The notes: generated by a model from the sequence alone, not told the origin. A DNA stretch of 64,000 bases from Pseudoalteromonas aliena SW19 (GCF_014905615.1 NZ_AQGU01000025.1:186001-250000), one strand, 5' to 3'. Positions 49,125 through 58,185 are shown, numbered from the stretch's first letter. Translations and numbers: made by a program.

Positions 49125-49139
49125 TGATAGGTATTATCA
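49125..49139. promoter_or_regulatory. Fur box before the iron operon
   Basis: TGATAGG-T-ATTATCA matches the 7-1-7 Fur consensus TGATAAT-N-ATTATCA at 13 of 15 positions, 32 bases before the first gene of the operon. Confidence 0.8.
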
Positions 49140-49260
49140 TATCCGTAACGGTCACTAAAATCAACAGACCTAAATCACACCTTATTAGATTTTTACCTTT
49201 GTTTATGCGCATTTAACTATGCTGAGGGAATTATTCTATCTGCTCATAGGATTTATAACT

Positions 49261-49458
49261 TAACCTGAACTCTGGTTAAGAGATTTACTAACGTATTGGA
49301 TCATGGTGATATTTAAATTTATTTTTCTCTAGCCAGAGATTTTCAGTGAAAACAAGGCGAACTTACGCGTCAATAGCGGGCCTATTGCAAGTAAATTCAA
49401 CGTAGTTAGCGCTGAAAATAGCTGCTTGAGATAGATTTATTATCCAGAGTTCAGGTTA
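49261..49458. repeat. 198-bp MITE-like repeat, family B, copy 3
   Basis: Begins TAACCTGAACTCTGG, ends CCAGAGTTCAGGTTA. Closest to 6135-6332 (differences scattered). No ORF. Confidence 0.85.
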
Positions 49459-49553
49459 ACTTAGTAAAAGTAAGTATGAGGTAAATATTGAGGTAGTATT
49501 ATGTAGTAAGTACTGCGCGTAAGATTTACACGCAGTATATAGAGCAAACTTCT

Positions 49554-49696
49554 TAACCTAAACTTTGGTTGATATATCCACTAACGTATTGAACTATATT
49601 AAATTTATTTCTAATCTAAGACTTTTAGTAAATTAAACACCGTTAGCACTTGAAAATAGCTGCTTGGGATAGATTTATTATTCACAGTTTAGATTA
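49554..49696. repeat. decayed family B copy with internal deletion
   Basis: TAACCTAAACTTTGG ... CACAGTTTAGATTA; 143 bp, lacking most of the middle; its right end abuts the stop codon of the M24 peptidase gene. Confidence 0.7.
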
Positions 49697-50914
49697 TTAA
49701 TTCAAACCAAACGGATCATCGATGCTGTGGCTTGGTTGAGTGAACCACTGTGGGCCTTGGCTCGTCATGTAGAAATGATCTTCTAATCGAACACCAAATT
49801 CATCCGGCACAACCAGCATTGGTTCATTACTAAAGCACATACCTTCGCCAAGTGGTGTTTTATTACCACCGACCAAATATGGCCATTCATGGATATCTAA
49901 ACCAATGCCGTGGCCTGTTCGATGAGGGCAGCCTGGCGTTTGATATTCAGGGCCTAAATCTTGTGACGCTAAGTAGCTACGCGCGGCAATATCAACATTT
50001 TCGCAAGGCTCTCCTATTTTAGCCGCTTCAAAAGCCGTAATTTGGGCCGCTTTTTCATACTCCCAAAATGTGCGTTGTCGTGGCGTTGCTTCACCAAAAA
50101 CGTATGTACGGGTAATATCTGAAATATAGTCATGTACTTTGCAACCGGTATCGATGAGTACCATGTCGCCTTTTTTGAGGTGTTGAGGATCTTTTACGCC
50201 ATGTGGAAAAGAGGTTGCTACACCAAATAAAACAATGCAAAAGTAGTTACCAGGTGCGCCTACCTTTTGATGAGCTTGTTTTATAAAGTCTTCAACTTCA
50301 ACAGTGCTAATACCTTCATAAAGTATGCTCGCTGTTGCTTGGTGAACGGCTAATGTCATATCCATAGCGCGTTGCATGAGTGCCAGTTCATTGGCCGATT
50401 TGTGCATACGACAATGGGCCGTTACGGGTTGTGCATTAATTAAATTTAGTCCTGTTTGTGCTTTATTAATACCATCAAAAATAAAAAATTGTGCGCTTTC
50501 ATCAATGCCAATAGTACCGCTTTGGTCTATACCCATTTCACAGAGCATATTTACAAATAAACTGTATGGGCTTTCATGTTCTTGCCAGCCACGGATCGGC
50601 CCTTCAATCACTTTAAAGCCGTTTAATGAACCAATCTCAAAATAAGGAGCTATATATTGTACCTCGCCTTTAGCTGGTAGAATTGCACCCACCATACGTT
50701 CACTAGCATACCAACGCATCCCCGTAAAATAAGTTAGGTTTGTGCCAGCATTGAGGTAAATGGCATCAATATTATTGGCCTGCATGTAATGCTGAGCTTT
50801 TTTAATGCGTTCTAGGTGCTCTTGTGGTTGAATAGGGGTTAAATCGCCAGTCATATTACTTAAACTGGCAAGTGCTTGTTCTTTGGTTTGGATACCAATA
50901 CCTTTGGTTGTCAT
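49697..50914 (-). CDS. M24 metallopeptidase (Xaa-Pro dipeptidase/creatinase fold)
   Basis: 405 residues of the pita-bread fold; the N-terminal creatinase-like domain includes YLNAGTNLTYFTGMRWY. All five dinuclear metal ligands are visible: Asp and Asp in VLIDTGCKVHDYISDITRTYVF, His in HRTGHGIGLDIHEWPY, Glu in FSNEPMLV and Glu in GVRLEDHFYM. Probably cleaves X-Pro or X-hydroxyproline peptides in the cytoplasm. The GGAGAG ribosome site supports the ATG at 50914. It lies 64 bases downstream of the amino-acid dehydrogenase gene, same strand, in the hydroxyproline cluster, which suggests that its substrates are collagen-derived peptides. Confidence 0.9.
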   Translation of the reverse strand: MTTKGIGIQTKEQALASLSNMTGDLTPIQPQEHLERIKKAQHYMQANNIDAIYLNAGTNLTYFTGMRWYASERMVGAILPAKGEVQYIAPYFEIGSLNGFKVIEGPIRGWQEHESPYSLFVNMLCEMGIDQSGTIGIDESAQFFIFDGINKAQTGLNLINAQPVTAHCRMHKSANELALMQRAMDMTLAVHQATASILYEGISTVEVEDFIKQAHQKVGAPGNYFCIVLFGVATSFPHGVKDPQHLKKGDMVLIDTGCKVHDYISDITRTYVFGEATPRQRTFWEYEKAAQITAFEAAKIGEPCENVDIAARSYLASQDLGPEYQTPGCPHRTGHGIGLDIHEWPYLVGGNKTPLGEGMCFSNEPMLVVPDEFGVRLEDHFYMTSQGPQWFTQPSHSIDDPFGLN

Positions 50915-50978
50915 AATACTCTCCTCGTTAGTATGGTTATTGTGCTTGTGGTATCTGTGAACTGCAAGCTGCTTGAGT

Positions 50979-52226
50979 TTAAAATCGACTAATACAATAA
51001 GGTTTTAAATCAATTTTTGTGGGTCGTTTTAAACATAAACTAGTGATTAGCTCAGAGGTAATAGCACCTTGTGTTAAACCTAGATGTTGATGGCCAAAAG
51101 CAAAAAATAGATTAGGGTGGTAAGGTGCTTCACCTATTACTGGCAATGAATCCGGCAGTGATGGTCGACAGCCCATCCAAATGCTGCTCGGTTGTAACGG
51201 AGGTGCTGCATTTTTGAGCATTGCTTTGGCATTTGGTAACAATGCAAGTGCACGTTTGTTATTCATTTCGCGTTCTGTACCAGCAAACTCGACGGTGCCA
51301 GCTATGCGCAGTCCTTGACTCATAGGAGTCATGATAAAACTACGCTCCGCTGAAGCAACGGGCCTTGTTAATCCATAATTGCTTGCCAGCATGCAGTGAT
51401 ATCCTCGCTCAGTATCAAGTGGGACTTTATAACCAAATGGCACAATTAGAGGCTTACTCCATGCACCTGCTGCGATAACGACTTTATCAGCAGTAAATGT
51501 TTGCTCATTATTACCAAGGGTAAATATTTTCCCAGTTTGCTTTACACTGGTTATTTTTTGTTGACAAAAATTGCCACCTAAAGCACTAAATTGCGCAGCT
51601 AAATTTAAACAAAATAGATGCGGATCTACACTATGGGCTACATCCTTAAACAATAACGCATACGTTATTTTTTCTGATAAATTGGGCTCTAATACTTTTA
51701 CTTCTTCAGCACTTAGTAATTCAACAGCGATGCCCTGATCTAGAAAGTTATTATAAATCGTATTAATTTGGTTAAGTGGTGTTACTTCAAATGTTAGTAA
51801 ACTGCCTTTTTTAGTTAGCAAGTGTCCTAAGTTGAACTCATTTAGTAAGTTGTCGTATGCGATAATTGCACTCTCATTTAATGCTTTAAGTGCTAACGTG
51901 TTGGTTTTATATATTTTATTTCTCATATTTTTAGTGAATAACCAAAACCATGGCAGAGCTTGAATTAGATAACGCCAATCTATTCTTAATGGGCCTAATG
52001 GATTAAATAACATACCCGGTAATTTTTTTAATAATGATGAATGCGCGAGTGGAAAAACTTGCTCGGTAGCAAAGTGCCCAGCATTACCTTTTGAGCACCC
52101 CTGTGCTAACCCTTTGTCGTCATATAAAGTGACTGCAAAGCCAGCTCGCTGTAAGTTAAGTGCGCAGCAAATGCCAATAATCCCAGCACCAACCACAGCT
52201 ATTTGTTGTTTTTTTTGAGCTGCCAA
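50979..52226 (-). CDS. FAD-dependent D-amino-acid dehydrogenase, probably D-hydroxyproline dehydrogenase
   Basis: DadA/DAO-fold flavoprotein: FAD-binding VVGAGIIGICCALNLQRAG near residue 14, GCSKGNAGHFATE as in DadA-type enzymes, and C-terminal GCRPSLPDSLPVIGEAP ... GHQHLGLTQGA. In hydroxyproline clusters this enzyme oxidises cis-4-hydroxy-D-proline to pyrroline-4-hydroxy-2-carboxylate, the substrate of the deaminase at 56370. About 415 residues; TTG at 52226 has GAGG nine bases upstream, and a GTG at 52241 adds five residues. Head of a two-gene minus-strand operon, divergent from the epimerase operon. Confidence 0.87.
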   Translation of the reverse strand: MAAQKKQQIAVVGAGIIGICCALNLQRAGFAVTLYDDKGLAQGCSKGNAGHFATEQVFPLAHSSLLKKLPGMLFNPLGPLRIDWRYLIQALPWFWLFTKNMRNKIYKTNTLALKALNESAIIAYDNLLNEFNLGHLLTKKGSLLTFEVTPLNQINTIYNNFLDQGIAVELLSAEEVKVLEPNLSEKITYALLFKDVAHSVDPHLFCLNLAAQFSALGGNFCQQKITSVKQTGKIFTLGNNEQTFTADKVVIAAGAWSKPLIVPFGYKVPLDTERGYHCMLASNYGLTRPVASAERSFIMTPMSQGLRIAGTVEFAGTEREMNNKRALALLPNAKAMLKNAAPPLQPSSIWMGCRPSLPDSLPVIGEAPYHPNLFFAFGHQHLGLTQGAITSELITSLCLKRPTKIDLKPYCISRF

Positions 52227-52415
52227 AATGTGTAACCTCACTTATACAATGTGCATTAAAACCTATAGGCTATTTTGTTTTAACTATTACTTAATAGTGT
52301 GAAATCTTAAAGTCACTTTAATTCTTTATTTTCAGTGCCTTATGATTGCTAATTAGGCTCATTGTAGAACCATACGAAGAGTAAATTAATAAAATGCTAA
52401 AATAGAATGTTGATT

Positions 52416-52427
52416 ATTGTATACAAT
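52416..52427. promoter_or_regulatory. GntR-type operator before the hydroxyproline epimerase operon
   Basis: ATTGTATACAAT, extended to a 14-bp palindrome TATTGTATACAATA (52415-52428), 42 bases before the 74-aa gene. A related half-site, ATTGTATA on the minus strand, is at 52243-52250 in front of the divergent dehydrogenase gene. Confidence 0.75.
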
Positions 52428-52469
52428 ATACATACTATATCAAGTCTAAACATCAATCAGGTGGTTAAA

Positions 52470-52694
52470 ATGACAGTAAATTGGCAAACAGTCTTTGTTG
52501 CAGCAAAGACTCAGTTCAATGCAGGTTACTCGATTAATTTTACAGCAGTAGCAAAAACGATCGATGAGCTTATTAATGAGTGTGCTCAGTGTATTATTGG
52601 ATTGGGAACATTATGCAAGAAAGTAGCTGCCACTGCGTTTTATAACAAAGCGATGGCAAGCCGGGTTGACTTAATTAAATTAAAATTGGGCTAA
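52470..52694 (+). CDS. small protein of unknown function at the head of the hydroxyproline operon (74 aa)
   Basis: Not recognised. The ATG at 52470 is preceded by AGGTGG at good spacing; the longer frame from 52407 runs through the operator and is not used. 74 residues, no signal peptide, mostly helical (MTVNWQTVFVAAKTQFN ... LGTLCKKVAATAFYNKAMAS), two cysteines. Three bases separate its stop from the epimerase ATG, so it is surely cotranscribed. Confidence 0.65.
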   Translation: MTVNWQTVFVAAKTQFNAGYSINFTAVAKTIDELINECAQCIIGLGTLCKKVAATAFYNKAMASRVDLIKLKLG

Positions 52695-52697
52695 GTT

Positions 52698-53699
52698 ATG
52701 CGCAAAGGGACCTTTTTTTGTATTGACGGTCACACCTGTGGCAATCCAGTTAGGCTTATAACCAGTGGTCATCCACAATTGAGCGGTCTGACGATGAGTG
52801 ATAAGCGCCAAGACTTTTTAAAAAATCACGATTGGATACGTCAATCTTTGATGTTTGAGCCTCGTGGCCACGATATGATGTCAGGAGGGTTTTTATATCC
52901 GCCAACCACAGAAGATGGCGATGCCGCTATTTTATTTGTGGAAACATCAGGGTGCTTACCCATGTGTGGGCACGGCACAATAGGCATTGTCACGTTTGCT
53001 TTAGAGCATGGTTTGCTTCATGCAAAAGTGCCGGGGACTCTGTTATTGGACACGCCAGCTGGGCGTGTTCAAATCAATTATGAAATGATTGATGGCAAAG
53101 TTCAGTGGGTAAAAATTTATAATGTTCCCGCTTACTTAGCACATCAGTCAATTGTCATTGAAGTGGATGAATTGGGTGAGCTTAATGTGGATATTGCCTA
53201 TGGAGGTAACTTCTACATTATTGTTGAACCACAAGACAATTTTAAAGGCATTGAACATTTAACTGCTGGGCAAATTTTAAAGTATAGCCCACTGGTGCGA
53301 GATGCGATAAACGCGAAAATAAAGTGTACGCACCCGCTTGATCCAACGGTTCAAGGTGCAAGTCATGTTTTATGGACCGGCACACCAAAAAATGCCAATT
53401 CAAACGCAGCAAATGCTGTTTTTTATGGTGATAAAGCCATTGATCGGTCGCCATGTGGAACAGGTACAAGTGCCCGTATGGCACAACTATTTGCCAAGGG
53501 GCAATTGGCTCAAGGGCAAAGTTTCACTCATGAAAGCTATATCGGTAGCCAATTTATTGGTTGTATTGAAAAAGTAACCGAAATTGCAGGCATAACAGCT
53601 ATTTTACCAAGTATTCAAGGTTGGTCTAAGGTGACGGGCACAAGCACGATCACAGTGGATGACGACGACCCATATGCATTTGGGTTTCAAGTAATTTAA
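52698..53699 (+). CDS. 4-hydroxyproline 2-epimerase (proline racemase family)
   Basis: Interconverts trans-4-hydroxy-L-proline and cis-4-hydroxy-D-proline, the first step of bacterial hydroxyproline catabolism. 333 residues with both catalytic cysteines: Cys90 in PMCGHGTIG and Cys253 in SPCGTGTSAR. The Cys/Cys pair marks an epimerase or racemase, as opposed to the Cys/Thr trans-3-hydroxyproline dehydratases. Cluster context (deaminase, dioxovalerate-type dehydrogenase) favours hydroxyproline over proline. 13 bases before the aldehyde dehydrogenase gene. Confidence 0.9.
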   Translation: MRKGTFFCIDGHTCGNPVRLITSGHPQLSGLTMSDKRQDFLKNHDWIRQSLMFEPRGHDMMSGGFLYPPTTEDGDAAILFVETSGCLPMCGHGTIGIVTFALEHGLLHAKVPGTLLLDTPAGRVQINYEMIDGKVQWVKIYNVPAYLAHQSIVIEVDELGELNVDIAYGGNFYIIVEPQDNFKGIEHLTAGQILKYSPLVRDAINAKIKCTHPLDPTVQGASHVLWTGTPKNANSNAANAVFYGDKAIDRSPCGTGTSARMAQLFAKGQLAQGQSFTHESYIGSQFIGCIEKVTEIAGITAILPSIQGWSKVTGTSTITVDDDDPYAFGFQVI

Positions 53700-53712
53700 T
53701 CAGGAGCAAAGC

Positions 53713-55209
53713 ATGACATTAACAGGACAAAGTTTAGTAGCAGGGCAATGGATCGGTGATTCAGCGAATGGTGAATTTAATGGATTTTCTCCAGCACGTA
53801 ATGAATCACTGCCAACGCGCTTTTTTAATCTCAGTACCGAAGAGTTAGATGGTGCGACAGAAGCTGCGCAATCGGCATTTTATCAGTATCGTAAAACCAG
53901 TTTTACACAACGTGCTGATTTTTTAACGTGCATTGCAGAGCAAATCTTAGCACTTGGTGATGAGTTACTTGAGCAAACCCAGCAAGAGACCAACCTACCA
54001 CTTGCACGTTTGCAAGGTGAGCGTATGCGCACTGTAAATCAACTTAAGGCTTTTGCCGATGCATTACGCAAAAACCCTGCATCAGCACTGGGTTTAAAAA
54101 TAGTGGATGAGGCAGAAGCAACAAGAGCACCGCTACCAAAACCACATACAGAACTTAACTATTTACCGCTTGGACCAGTCGCTGTATTTGGTGCTTCTAA
54201 TTTCCCATATGCTTTTTCAACACTTGGTGGCGATACGGCAGCAGCCCTTGCTGCGGGTTGCCCTGTGATTGTAAAAAATCATACGGCGCACCCAGGTACT
54301 GGCGAGTTGATGGCACGTGCGGCGCTTGCTGCTATTAAAAAGTGTGCGATGCCTTTAGGGGTATTTGCGATGGTGCAAAGTAAAGACTATGATATGTCGC
54401 ATCAGCTAGTTGCTGCACCTGTAATAAAAGCAGTGGGGTTTACCGGATCATTTAATGTTGCCAACAAACTACTAGAAACGATTACGAAGCGTGAAGAGCC
54501 AATTCCATTTTATGGTGAATTAGGCAGTATTAACCCACAAGTTATTTTACCCAATAAGGCCATTGAGCACAGCAAAGAAATGGCACAGTCGCTTTGCCAG
54601 TCAATGTTGATGGGTAACGGGCAGTTTTGTACCAGCCCAGGGCTTTGGTTAGTGCCAACAGGATGTGATGAACTTGAAGCGCATATTACTGCGTTTATTA
54701 ATGATGCACCATCAGACACCTTACTCACTCCAGGAATTGTAAAAACGTTTAAACACCAAGTAGAAGAGCGCAGCCAACTTGCACAGGTAAATGTGCTAGG
54801 TAAGGGGAAACTTGAGCACGCATTTCATGCCGATGCGCATGTATTTGCTTGTAATGCAGATGATTTTTTAACAACCCCTGCTTTGAATGAAGAAGTATTC
54901 GGTCCCGCAGCATTAATTGTGCGCTACGACAGTGAACACCAGCTGATGACGTTAATAAATCAACTTCAAGGGCAACTAACTGCCAGTATTCATGGTACTG
55001 AAGCTGATTTAAATAAAGCGGATAGTCTTATCGAAGCGCTACAATATAAAGTGGGCCGCTTGATAAAAAACCAAATGCCAACAGGCGTTGAAGTATGTGC
55101 TTCAATGAACCACGGTGGGCCATTCCCAAGCTCAACTGATGTACGAAGTACTTCTGTAGGAACAAATGCAATGTTGCGATTTATGAGACCCATTTGTTAT
55201 CAGTCATAA
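53713..55209 (+). CDS. 2,5-dioxovalerate (2-oxoglutarate semialdehyde) dehydrogenase
   Basis: NAD(P)-dependent aldehyde dehydrogenase that oxidises 2-oxoglutarate semialdehyde to 2-oxoglutarate, the last step of the hydroxyproline route. 498 residues; LGPVAVFGASNFPYAFSTLG, ELGSINPQVI (catalytic Glu region) and nucleophile Cys in NGQFCTSPGLW. The NFPYAFSTLGGDTAAALAAG and CASMNHGGPFPSSTD blocks are those of the type III KGSADH group. AGGAGCAAAGC ribosome site. Last gene of the epimerase operon. Confidence 0.92.
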   Translation: MTLTGQSLVAGQWIGDSANGEFNGFSPARNESLPTRFFNLSTEELDGATEAAQSAFYQYRKTSFTQRADFLTCIAEQILALGDELLEQTQQETNLPLARLQGERMRTVNQLKAFADALRKNPASALGLKIVDEAEATRAPLPKPHTELNYLPLGPVAVFGASNFPYAFSTLGGDTAAALAAGCPVIVKNHTAHPGTGELMARAALAAIKKCAMPLGVFAMVQSKDYDMSHQLVAAPVIKAVGFTGSFNVANKLLETITKREEPIPFYGELGSINPQVILPNKAIEHSKEMAQSLCQSMLMGNGQFCTSPGLWLVPTGCDELEAHITAFINDAPSDTLLTPGIVKTFKHQVEERSQLAQVNVLGKGKLEHAFHADAHVFACNADDFLTTPALNEEVFGPAALIVRYDSEHQLMTLINQLQGQLTASIHGTEADLNKADSLIEALQYKVGRLIKNQMPTGVEVCASMNHGGPFPSSTDVRSTSVGTNAMLRFMRPICYQS

Positions 55210-55306
55210 AAAATAGATAGGGATGGAAATTTCTTTTGTCCCTATTTATGTTATCTTATAAGGCTTTAATGGCATTGTACCTTGGTTTATTAGCCTAGGT
55301 ACGTAT

Positions 55307-55318
55307 AATGTATGCTAA
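55307..55318. promoter_or_regulatory. weak GntR-type operator before the regulator gene
   Basis: AATGTATGCTAA matches the ATTGTATGCAAT form of the site at 9 of 12 positions, 20 bases before the regulator start; possible autoregulation. Confidence 0.4.
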
Positions 55319-55338
55319 ATGCAATTTATAGGAATATC

Positions 55339-56019
55339 ATGGCTATTGAGCACAAAACCCGAACTCAGCTCGTTGCAGAAGCTATTCGCGCAAAGATCCT
55401 CTCCGGAGAAATTAAAGGAGGAGAGCCACTTCGCCAAGCGGCATTGGCTACGGAGCTAAATGTCAGCCGAATTCCTGTTCGAGAGGCATTATTACAGCTT
55501 GAGGCAGAAGGTTTGGTTAACTTTGAGGCGCACAAAGGGGCGACAGCAACAGAACTTTCAGCATCACAAATTGATGAAATTTTTGATATAAGGGCGTTAC
55601 TTGAAGCTGAGCTACTAAGCCATTCAATAGGCGGTTTAACAGAACAAGATTTAATTGATGCGGAGCTCATTTTAACCGAGCTTGAAAGCGCTATGGATGC
55701 GGGGGACACCCATCTCGTAACGGGTGATTTAAATAGCCGCTTTCATGGTAAATTGTATTCACGCGCACAACGCCCACAAACCCTTGAACTTGTTGACATG
55801 TATAGTAAAAATTCAGAACGTTATGTACGTATGCATATTTTACTAGCGGGTGGCTTAACAACTGCGCCCGAAGAGCACCGCATATTGTTAGCTCACTGTC
55901 GTTCAAAAGATACTAAAAAAGCCTGTGATTTTTTGAAAAAACATATTTTGGGCGCAAAAAACGATATTAAAAAGTTACTACTCAAGTTAGAAGACGAAAA
56001 AAGTAGTCCTTCCACATAA
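55339..56019 (+). CDS. GntR/FCD-family transcriptional regulator
   Basis: 226 residues from the ATG at 55339, which has AGGAATATC before it; upstream codons from 55312 have no ribosome site. N-terminal winged helix (LVAEAIRAKILSGEIKGGEP ... LNVSRIPVREALLQLEAEGL, about 10-70) and an FCD effector domain (about 85-215, with IDEIFDIRALLEAELL and metal-binding His residues in the LNSRFHGKLY and CRSKD regions). As the only regulator in the cluster it is the likely reader of the ATTGTATACAAT sites, perhaps relieved by hydroxyproline or a pathway intermediate. Confidence 0.92.
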   Translation: MAIEHKTRTQLVAEAIRAKILSGEIKGGEPLRQAALATELNVSRIPVREALLQLEAEGLVNFEAHKGATATELSASQIDEIFDIRALLEAELLSHSIGGLTEQDLIDAELILTELESAMDAGDTHLVTGDLNSRFHGKLYSRAQRPQTLELVDMYSKNSERYVRMHILLAGGLTTAPEEHRILLAHCRSKDTKKACDFLKKHILGAKNDIKKLLLKLEDEKSSPST

Positions 56020-56037
56020 TAAATCTCGATGATACTT

Positions 56038-56350
56038 AGGGCGTGTTGATCTTTGTGGGTTGAAATTTGTTCAATCTAGGGGCGATTTAATCGCGGCGTG
56101 AGGTTTGTAACCTAGTGGCTCGGTAACTGCTCCTGCGTTACTCTAATGGCCTACATCCCTGTAAGAATAAGTAAAAACCGAGCAATAAAGAGTTAATTGC
56201 CCCTAGGTAGAACCCTTCGGGCAGCGCATGTTTGGCATTTATGCTGTGTTATCGCCTATTTATGGGGAGTAACCACATCACATAGGCTCTGCCTTGCTTA
56301 AATACCAAACACACTGCTGCAAAATTAATCACGAAAGGTCAACACTCCCT
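56038..56350. repeat. MITE-like repeat, family A, copy 3 (long form)
   Basis: 313 bp; left end AGGGCGTGTTGATCTTTGTG, right end CACGAAAGGTCAACACTCCCT. Contains the hairpin module CTACATCCCTGTAAG and the internal inverted repeats of the family. Confidence 0.85.
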
Positions 56351-56369
56351 AGCATTATCGAATTAAAAA

Positions 56370-57338
56370 TCAGTCTATTAAATCTAGGATCTCAAGTCTT
56401 TCTTTTGCTTTAATATATCGTGTACGGACGTCATCAATTTGCTGTTGAGTCAATTTCTTGCCTAAGGTGCGAAGCCCACCGTCAGCGTCATTATGATGGA
56501 CTCCAAAAGCAAACTTGAGGTATTCCAAAAGTAACGGTTGTGCATCGAGATAAGATATGGAATTCATCGCCTGAGAAATTTTATTTGCTTCAGCCCACTC
56601 TCCATTATTCACATACTCTTGCATAGTTATACTCGCTTTAGGGAATACACAGCCCACACCTGTAATTCCGCCACAAGCTCCAGCAAGTCCCGCATGTACA
56701 GTTACGGTGTCAACACCCGCTAAGACTTTTAAATTTTTGTTATCTAGCATCATTGTTTCAATAACTGATACGTCTATTGTTGATATTTTAAGCGCTGTAA
56801 CTTCAGGAAGAGCTGCAAGCTTTGTCAGGAGAGCCGTTGAGAGCGCATGGTAGCCGGCTGCGTCAGGATTGTTGTAAGGCATTATTGTTATGCCGGCCTC
56901 TTTTGCAGCGGCTGCAGCAAGCGCAAAGTACGCATACATTTCATTATCGCAAGGCGCTTCCTTCGTTTTTGGTGGCATCACCATAACGGTATCTACACCA
57001 ACAGTCGCAAGCTCTGTAACTATTTTGTAAAGCTCTTCTTTCGTTTTTGCAGCTGCACCGCTGATCAATGGAACTTTGTATTCTTGAGCAACACTAGAAA
57101 GGGCTTTTAGTAAAGACAGGCGTTGCTCAGAACTGAGATAACTGTTTTCACCCAAAGTACCAGAGCCGACAAGCCCGCCCATTCTGGTTCCACCTTTTCC
57201 TTGAGCTTTTAAAATATTCGCAGCGTATTTTTTTGTTGTATCAAGGTCAATTTCAAGGGCTCCAGATTCAGATTCCTTCAGCCATGTAAATACCGCCGGC
57301 ATAACCGTATTTCGCCAATCTTTACTGTTTTTTTTCAT
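56370..57338 (-). CDS. pyrroline-4-hydroxy-2-carboxylate deaminase-like DHDPS-family enzyme
   Basis: DapA/NAL-superfamily barrel of 322 residues. Schiff-base Lys184 in ALKIST, catalytic Tyr155 in MPYNNP, GTLGE (61-65) as the substrate loop. In hydroxyproline clusters this family (LhpC/HypD type) converts pyrroline-4-hydroxy-2-carboxylate to 2-oxoglutarate semialdehyde. Its own promoter carries an ATTGTATACATT site 23 bases before the start. AGAGGAAGTATA precedes the ATG. Other DHDPS-family reactions cannot be excluded from sequence alone. Confidence 0.86.
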   Translation of the reverse strand: MKKNSKDWRNTVMPAVFTWLKESESGALEIDLDTTKKYAANILKAQGKGGTRMGGLVGSGTLGENSYLSSEQRLSLLKALSSVAQEYKVPLISGAAAKTKEELYKIVTELATVGVDTVMVMPPKTKEAPCDNEMYAYFALAAAAAKEAGITIMPYNNPDAAGYHALSTALLTKLAALPEVTALKISTIDVSVIETMMLDNKNLKVLAGVDTVTVHAGLAGACGGITGVGCVFPKASITMQEYVNNGEWAEANKISQAMNSISYLDAQPLLLEYLKFAFGVHHNDADGGLRTLGKKLTQQQIDDVRTRYIKAKERLEILDLID

Positions 57339-57361
57339 TATACTTCCTCTTATAAATACAT

Positions 57362-57373
57362 ATTGTATACATT
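57362..57373. promoter_or_regulatory. GntR-type operator before the deaminase gene
   Basis: ATTGTATACATT, one base from the perfect palindrome, 23 bases upstream of the deaminase start; more half-sites (TATACAAA, GATTGTATC) follow immediately. Confidence 0.68.
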
Positions 57374-57720
57374 ATACAAATTGATTGTATCAGTTAAAAT
57401 ACTTTCGGCAAGGGTAAAAATAAAGTTAACATGCTAAAGCGCACAGTGGCAAAAGTCTGAGGCAGTAGCCTAAAAATTAGTATGGTTTATAGGTAGGTCA
57501 TATAGCATTATAATCATGGGTTTTACTTGTGAGGTTAAAGAAAGCTTACTTATTTGCTTGCTCTTTGGGTTGATGAGCTTGTAAATCGTTTTTCACAACA
57601 TCTCTTGTAATAACGCTTCTGCGTTATGGGCTACAAGGCTCAAAAAATAAAAAAGCATTGAGGCTATTTTTACATTTATTAAGAGTTGTTACTTAAATAC
57701 TAATGGCTTTTCCTCTCTCT
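57374..57720. other. gene-free stretch with a long hairpin
   Basis: No gene. A hairpin at 57604-57637 pairs CTTGTA with TACAAG (outer) and ATAACGC with GCGTTAT (inner, TTCT loop). No repeat copy recognised elsewhere. Confidence 0.45.
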
Positions 57721-57980
57721 AGGGACGGTTTAATCGCGGCCCGAGGGTGGGCTAAGTAAAAACCGAGCAAAGCTTCCGCGTCCTGCTCACGCCCTTTACC
57801 TGCATCCATGTAGGCAACAAAGAGTCAATCGTCCCTAGAAGAACCCAAAGAGCAGCGCATGTTTGGCATTTATGCTGCGTTATCGCCTACTTATGGGGAA
57901 TAACCACACACTATAGGCGCTGCCTTGCCCAAATACCAAACAGTTAGCTGCAAAATCAATCACGAAGGTCAACACGCCCT
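57721..57980. repeat. MITE-like repeat, family A, copy 4 (left-truncated)
   Basis: Begins AGGGACGGTTTAATCGCGG, lacking the outer left end, and ends CACGAAGGTCAACACGCCCT. Carries a different hairpin module, CCTGCATCCATGTAGG (57799-57814). Confidence 0.8.
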
Positions 57981-58100
57981 AGTTTTAATAAATATGAACA
58001 ACCTTTCCATTTATCATTTTAAATAATATTGATAAGTCAATTGGCTTATTGCTTCACATTGTCAGAATTTTAATTCTGTTTAAATTAATGTATATTTAAT

Positions 58101-58112
58101 ATTGTATGCAAT
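58101..58112. promoter_or_regulatory. GntR-type operator before the relict receptor gene
   Basis: ATTGTATGCAAT, one base different from the perfect palindrome, 73 bases before the ATG at 58186: the same spacing as at the collagenase gene. Confidence 0.65.
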
Positions 58113-58185
58113 ATGTAATAAGTGTATATTTTTATCGCCACTTGTTAGGTGGATAAAAAATCAATGGGAATAAAGGAACATTTTT

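Noticed and set aside
52407..52469. Upstream extension of the 74-aa hydroxyproline-operon protein
   Set aside because: Would be encoded across the operator and has no ribosome site.
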